From Virgibacillus_F sp049310925 (GTDB lineage: Bacteria > Bacillota > Bacilli > Bacillales > Amphibacillaceae): DNA of 25,588 nt. The stretch is from the NCBI RefSeq assembly GCF_049310925.1, contig NZ_JBMERP010000050.1, positions 1-25,588 of the forward strand, written 5' to 3'. A model generated the notes under the pieces. That model was not told where the DNA came from, made no database searches, and saw nothing but the letters and a program-made list of their open reading frames with translations. This document shows positions 21,921 through 25,588 of this stretch, one piece after another (the first letter of the stretch is position 1; every line of letters starts with the position of its first letter). Both the position numbers and the translations under genes were made by a program.

Positions 21921-22427
21921 CTACTTCCCCTCTGGAACTTTACTCCACAAATCCTCAATTCCAACTGCGCGCTTTATTGTGTTAATCGCCCCTTGATGCA
22001 GCCCTTCATGCCAGATTGTGAAGCTTAATAGATCCCCTAAACTCGTAAGTTCGTAATCATCGTCAAATTTAACTGGTTGCTGAATTGGCTTATCGAGCAT
22101 ACCGTCAAAGGTTTCTTTGATTCGATTTGGCTGCTCCACAAGGTATCCCCTTATCTCTGAAAGAGAAGGATAATCGATTTCCCACTCATCTGGACTAGTT
22201 CCCCTTTGAAATAGTTCCAAATAATGCTTAGGTACATGGTGGGTTTCTCCAATAAAAGGGTATAACAAGTTATCTTGAGAAACGAGGATATGACCAAGGT
22301 TCCATCTAATTGAATTTTTAACACCACTTGGAATCTCGTCAGCAAATTGCTCTGACGTTGCCTCCAATGAAGCAATGGTTCTTTTTCGGACAAATATCAT
22401 CTGTTTAAAAAGCAAATTTTCTATCAT
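21921..22427 (-). CDS. DinB family protein
   Basis: From ATG 22427 (MIENLLFKQM) the product has 168 residues; an in-frame ATG at 22451 exists but has a poorer upstream context than GAGG before 22427. The DinB-like four-helix bundle is recognisable: RTIASLEATSEQFADEIP, then SIRWNLGHILVSQDNLLYPF (first metal-ligand His) and DLLSFTIWHEGLHQGAINTIKRA (two His, H-x3-H, completing the metal site). Members are metal-dependent thiol S-transferases or of unknown function, including YfiT/bacillithiol transferases. The thiol substrate cannot be told from sequence. The 22452-22584 gap shows no further gene. Confidence 0.88.
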   Translation of the reverse strand: MIENLLFKQMIFVRKRTIASLEATSEQFADEIPSGVKNSIRWNLGHILVSQDNLLYPFIGETHHVPKHYLELFQRGTSPDEWEIDYPSLSEIRGYLVEQPNRIKETFDGMLDKPIQQPVKFDDDYELTSLGDLLSFTIWHEGLHQGAINTIKRAVGIEDLWSKVPEGK

Positions 22428-22584
22428 ACTCTCCCATCCTCTTCCTATCAAATATTTTCAAGACCGATTTCGAAATACTTGCTACATTACGTGATACAAA
22501 ATTATTAATATTTTCAATTACGAATTATGAAAACTAAATGAATACTTTTCTACAAAATTTCTATCTCGGTGAAGGTTCTTTCTT

Positions 22585-22813
22585 TTAAGTGAATTGTAAA
22601 AGCAGTATAATCCCTACACTCCCAAGCGAAATAACTGGAAGCAGATCGCTGATTACTACAACAATGACGAAGACAATACTCAAACCTTCCCGCAGGTGAT
22701 TTGATTCAGATTCTTTGGCCAGTAGGATAATGTTTTTTCCATTTTGACATGTTATGTATACAAGAATACCAAGATTATAAAGCCTAACTGAAAAGGGGCC
22801 CACAGAAAATTTA
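22585..22813 (-). pseudogene. C-terminal fragment of a small membrane protein
   Basis: The minus frame reads NLGILVYITCQNGKNIILLA, ESNHLREGLSIVFVIVVVIS and DLLPVISLGSVGIILLLQF, which gives two or three likely membrane segments. The frame is open further upstream, but there it overlaps the neighbouring four-TM gene antisense to no known signal, and no start codon with a ribosome binding site is found. A GTGCCTAGCCACC element lies at its 5' boundary. It looks like the tail of a gene truncated at that element. Confidence 0.4.
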
Positions 22814-22826
22814 GTGCCTAGCCACC
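22814..22826. repeat. GTGCCTGTCACC-type element, copy d
   Basis: GTGCCTAGCCACC is followed by TGAAACTATT, close to TGGAACTATT after copy b. Only one arm is recognisable. It marks the junction of the membrane-protein fragment with the four-TM gene. Confidence 0.45.
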
Positions 22827-22847
22827 TGAAACTATTATCGATAAACA

Positions 22848-23150
22848 TTATATGAATATCTTTTGCATTTCCAATGGTTGCATTATCACGAAGTATGCCA
22901 GTATGAACGCAGCCAAAAGAAACATAACGACGTTCACTTTCTTGTTCAAATTCCACCTATAACCCCAAAAATGGATTGCTAACAGTAAAAAAATATTCGG
23001 AAGCAAAGCAATGAGATATAAACCTATGACATCACTAAATACCACGTTCCCGTTCGTTAAAGCACCACCCAGCAATCCAACAAACATCAGTGTAATAACA
23101 ACCGGATATAATAACGCATTTAACAAAACGTAGATCAACGACGTTTTCAT
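22848..23150 (-). CDS. small four-TM membrane protein, function unknown
   Basis: The 100-residue protein is almost entirely hydrophobic, with membrane segments at about 4-28, 40-62 and 72-91, the first possibly two. GGGAGGG lies 7 nt before ATG 23150, so translation is credible. No family recognised. It follows the VWA-lipase gene on the same strand after a hairpin terminator. A self-protection or accessory role for that secreted protein can be imagined but has no direct support. Confidence 0.55.
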   Translation of the reverse strand: MKTSLIYVLLNALLYPVVITLMFVGLLGGALTNGNVVFSDVIGLYLIALLPNIFLLLAIHFWGYRWNLNKKVNVVMFLLAAFILAYFVIMQPLEMQKIFI

Positions 23151-23170
23151 AAAACAACCCTCCCAAAGAG

Positions 23171-23199
23171 TATTAAGGGGAGAGTTTCTCCCCTTAATA
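23171..23199 (-). terminator. hairpin terminator of the VWA-lipase gene
   Basis: A perfect 13-bp stem, 23171-23183 with 23187-23199, has a 3-nt loop and lies 8 nt after the stop codon. The U-tract is weak, so partial read-through into the four-TM gene is possible. Confidence 0.65.
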
Positions 23200-23206
23200 T
23201 TAGGAC

Positions 23207-25588
23207 TTACTTTATTTCATTATAATATTTGTAAAAATTTCGCAAACCGTGTGCTGGAACTACCCCATCCATAGAGCTTGTTAGTTCAGTCCACCTGTTA
23301 CTGAAATCACTATCGTTATCAATCTGCTTGTCTATCCATTTGTACAGATAATACATTTCACGCCCTAATTCAACTCTATGTCCCGCCTCTATTGGACCCT
23401 TTTCATCTTCATAAGCCGCAATAACATCGACAAGCGTTTGAAATTGAACATCTTCATAATCATGTACTTTTCCATCTACATTGTAATCAAACGCAGGAAC
23501 CTCTACTCCAAGTTTATTCGAAGGAAGCCACTGACCAATAACATGAAGAACATCAAAAGACATTTGATGATTATATACCTTATCGTTATAGGTTTCACCA
23601 AAGACTACATCTAAAGGAACGGCTGGATTTGTCGAAGTATCCATATCAATCCCTATCGCATCCAGTGCTCGTTCTCCAAAAAACGGCGCAGCATTAAATG
23701 TACGGGTGAATTGATAGTTTCCGTCTGAAAGGGACTTTTCAACTACCTCCCTCTTATTTCCACTAAACCATCCCCCATAAACATCTTCACCCAACAGATT
23801 TTCTTCCAAATAATAAGATATTACCTGAGCATTAAACCCTCCTAAAGAATGTCCTACAACATATATTTGACTATCTTCATTTTCTAGTATAACTTCAGCT
23901 ACAAACTCTTTTGCTTTTTTCAATTGAGTGTTATCTCCATCTACTAAAATATCAACATTTGTCATCAACCAGTCAGTAAAGATGTTACCTACATCTAAGT
24001 CTCCATCCTCGTTTTCGAATTCATCCGAACCTCTTAGTGCAATCACAACCATATCCCCATGAGTCTCCATCCTCGTTTTCGAATTCATCCGAACCTCTTA
24101 GTGCAATCACAACCATATCCCCATGCTTTTCGTCTACATGCTTGGCAGCTATCGCACTAAAACCAGTACTATTATCATCGTCATCTCCTTTGATTAGTGT
24201 CCAATCCTTTAGGTCTTTTGCAGCATCAACAAAATCATGGTTAAAACTAGCTAGTGTTGAAATTTCCGGAGCACTTTCTGCTGCATCAACCATATCAATA
24301 TAGGAAAGCTCACTAAACATCAAGGAATGCTTGGCGGTAAAGTTATATCGAATTCGATCACTCACTGTTTTCTCCTCATTATCCACAATCCCGTCTTCAT
24401 CTGTATCTGGCATTGTAGGATCAGAAGACATATAAGCATATACTTTTGTTTTTCCACTCCCATATTCTTTCACTTTTATCTGTATTTCTTCCCCATCTTT
24501 TAATGTATCATAGTCACTGTCAACCTTATCCGGGCTCAATAAAATCGGATGCCCTAAACCATTCCTTAACGGCGAGTCTTCTGACTCTAAGTAATCAGGT
24601 ATCCCGTCTCCTACACCCTCATCTTCATCTTTTATATGATCAACAGCATCGTTCGCAGTTTCATTCAGCGAATTTTCCAACTCACTTGCATGTGACGCAA
24701 AATAGTATTTACCGCCCGTTTCCGTTGCGATTCGTTCTAACAACGCCTGATTTACACCATAACCCAGGCCAATGGTATAAATAACAACATTATGATCCTT
24801 TGCATATTGAATTGCACTATCATTCCAATATCCGTCACCATCTGTTAGAAATACAACATATTTCAAATTATCGTCCGTGCTTTTCGAAACTAATTCATCA
24901 ACCGCTTTTTTAACACCTTGATAGAGGTTCGTTCCCCCCACCGAATCAATGCTATCAATAGCAACTCTTATCTTTTCTTTATTATTCGTTAAGTTAACGA
25001 TAATTCTTCCATAACTATCAAAATCAACAACAGCTGCTCTATCTTGCTCTTTTAAAAGATCAAGAAAGTTCTTTGTCGCTGTTTTTCTTAACCCGTTCGG
25101 ATCCATCCAAGCCATACTTCCAGAAGAATCGATAGAAAACACAATGTCCATATTGTTTTTTATATTTCCTTCTTCATCGAGTGCCGGTGGCACGATTTGA
25201 TTTTCCCACATCTTATCCCATTCTTCTCCATTCAATAAGAGATAACTACTAAAATGGGAAACTGTTACACTTACCGTATGCTTTCCAGGATCATGAGTTT
25301 GATTTTCTACACGTTCGAGTAATTGTTCTTCCTCATTATAATAAAAAATTTCAGGCCTAAAGTTCTCATTAACAACTGACGGGTCATAAGTGAAATTCAT
25401 TTGAGCTTCTGTGAAATCAACATCCGTCTTAAATTCAAAGGCAGGCCCTAAATATCCCGGAACTTTTTCATTTAAAAGGGAATGGCCTTCAAGGTTAGTG
25501 ATTGTAGTCGAACTACCCTCTGAAGCTTTTGAATTTATAACGACTGATGGTTCAATAACCTCACTTTTGTTAGCTAAATTAGGAGTTT
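23207..25588 (-). pseudogene. VWA-TSP3-lipase protein, disrupted by a 64-bp tandem duplication (partial, 5' end beyond window)
   Basis: The frame enters from beyond 25588 (TPNLANKSEVIEPSVV...) and encodes a beta-rich region, then a von Willebrand factor A domain with the MIDAS motif DSSGSM, the GGTN Thr and TDGDG. Then come two calcium-binding thrombospondin type 3-like repeats (DSDYDTLKDGEE and DTDEDGIVDNEE), then a lipase class 3-like domain that begins at FSAIAAKHVDEKHGDMVV and carries the nucleophile elbow VVGHSLGG. A 64-bp tandem duplication (23998-24125) shifts the frame at DEFENEDGD: the upstream part stops at 24021 (DSWGYGCDC...) and the lipase catalytic part is out of frame. Removing one copy restores ...FENEDGDLDVGNIFTDW and a continuous protein. 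It is expected to be secreted or cell-surface; the signal peptide is outside the window. Confidence 0.85.
23998..24125. repeat. perfect 64-bp tandem duplication
   Basis: 23998-24061 and 24062-24125 are identical. 64 is not a multiple of three, so the VWA-lipase frame is broken. The identity of the copies implies a recent event, a reversible slippage, or an assembly artefact. Confidence 0.95.

Noticed and set aside
22827..22956. Open minus frame that overlaps the 3' part of the four-TM gene
   Set aside because: The sequence is polar and compositionally odd in this phase, and the overlapping frame has the ribosome binding site and membrane segments. Only the part below 22813 was kept, as a fragment.

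Overview
The window is AT-rich, low-GC Gram-positive DNA. Strong AGGAGG-type ribosome binding sites, lipobox lipoproteins, a PadR operon, YkvA, DUF420 (YozB/CtaM), DUF4256 and DinB proteins, and many intrinsic terminators all point to a Bacillales chromosome, probably Bacillaceae. Species cannot be given. No rRNA, tRNA, CRISPR array or intact insertion sequence was seen.

Left part (1-4640): an EamA/DMT permease stands on the plus strand with a promoter overlapped by an inverted repeat. Then comes a minus-strand zone of broken genes: a uridine-kinase-like P-loop gene that has lost its 5' end and carries an in-frame TGA; a membrane-anchored gene truncated by fusion to it; a nucleotidyltransferase frameshifted in a poly-A tract; and a lipoprotein with two frameshifts. 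An intact two-TM protein and an intact cupredoxin-like lipoprotein lie among them.

Centre (4770-10690): one 1937-residue gene with its own promoter and terminator encodes a multidomain SF1 helicase: transglutaminase-like segment, DUF4011, helicase, MTES_1575/Vsr-like nuclease fold, DUF3320. This architecture has been proposed in surveys of anti-phage defence, so it is the prime candidate for a defence function.

10,700-13,000: a PadR plus pentapeptide-repeat operon with a convincing autoregulatory operator lies between two same-orientation, decayed copies of what I read as a type I toxin-antitoxin cassette (holin-like toxin mRNA on minus, antisense RNA on plus).

13,000-22,450: accessory and housekeeping genes, nearly all on minus: HAD phosphatase, lipoprotein, methyltransferase, VOC protein (with a decayed duplicate next to it), DUF4256, a solitary UppS paralogue, DUF420 protein, then an OYE flavin oxidoreductase (plus) converging on an SDR, a YkvA protein and a DinB protein. 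Dispersed GTGCCTGTCACC-type palindromic elements occur at four sites, and a ~120-bp terminator-containing repeat occurs at two.

Right end (22,585-25,588): a large secreted-type protein (VWA, TSP3-like Ca-binding repeats, lipase) is cut by a perfect 64-bp tandem duplication. It is followed by a four-TM small protein and a second membrane-protein fragment. The gene runs off the window.
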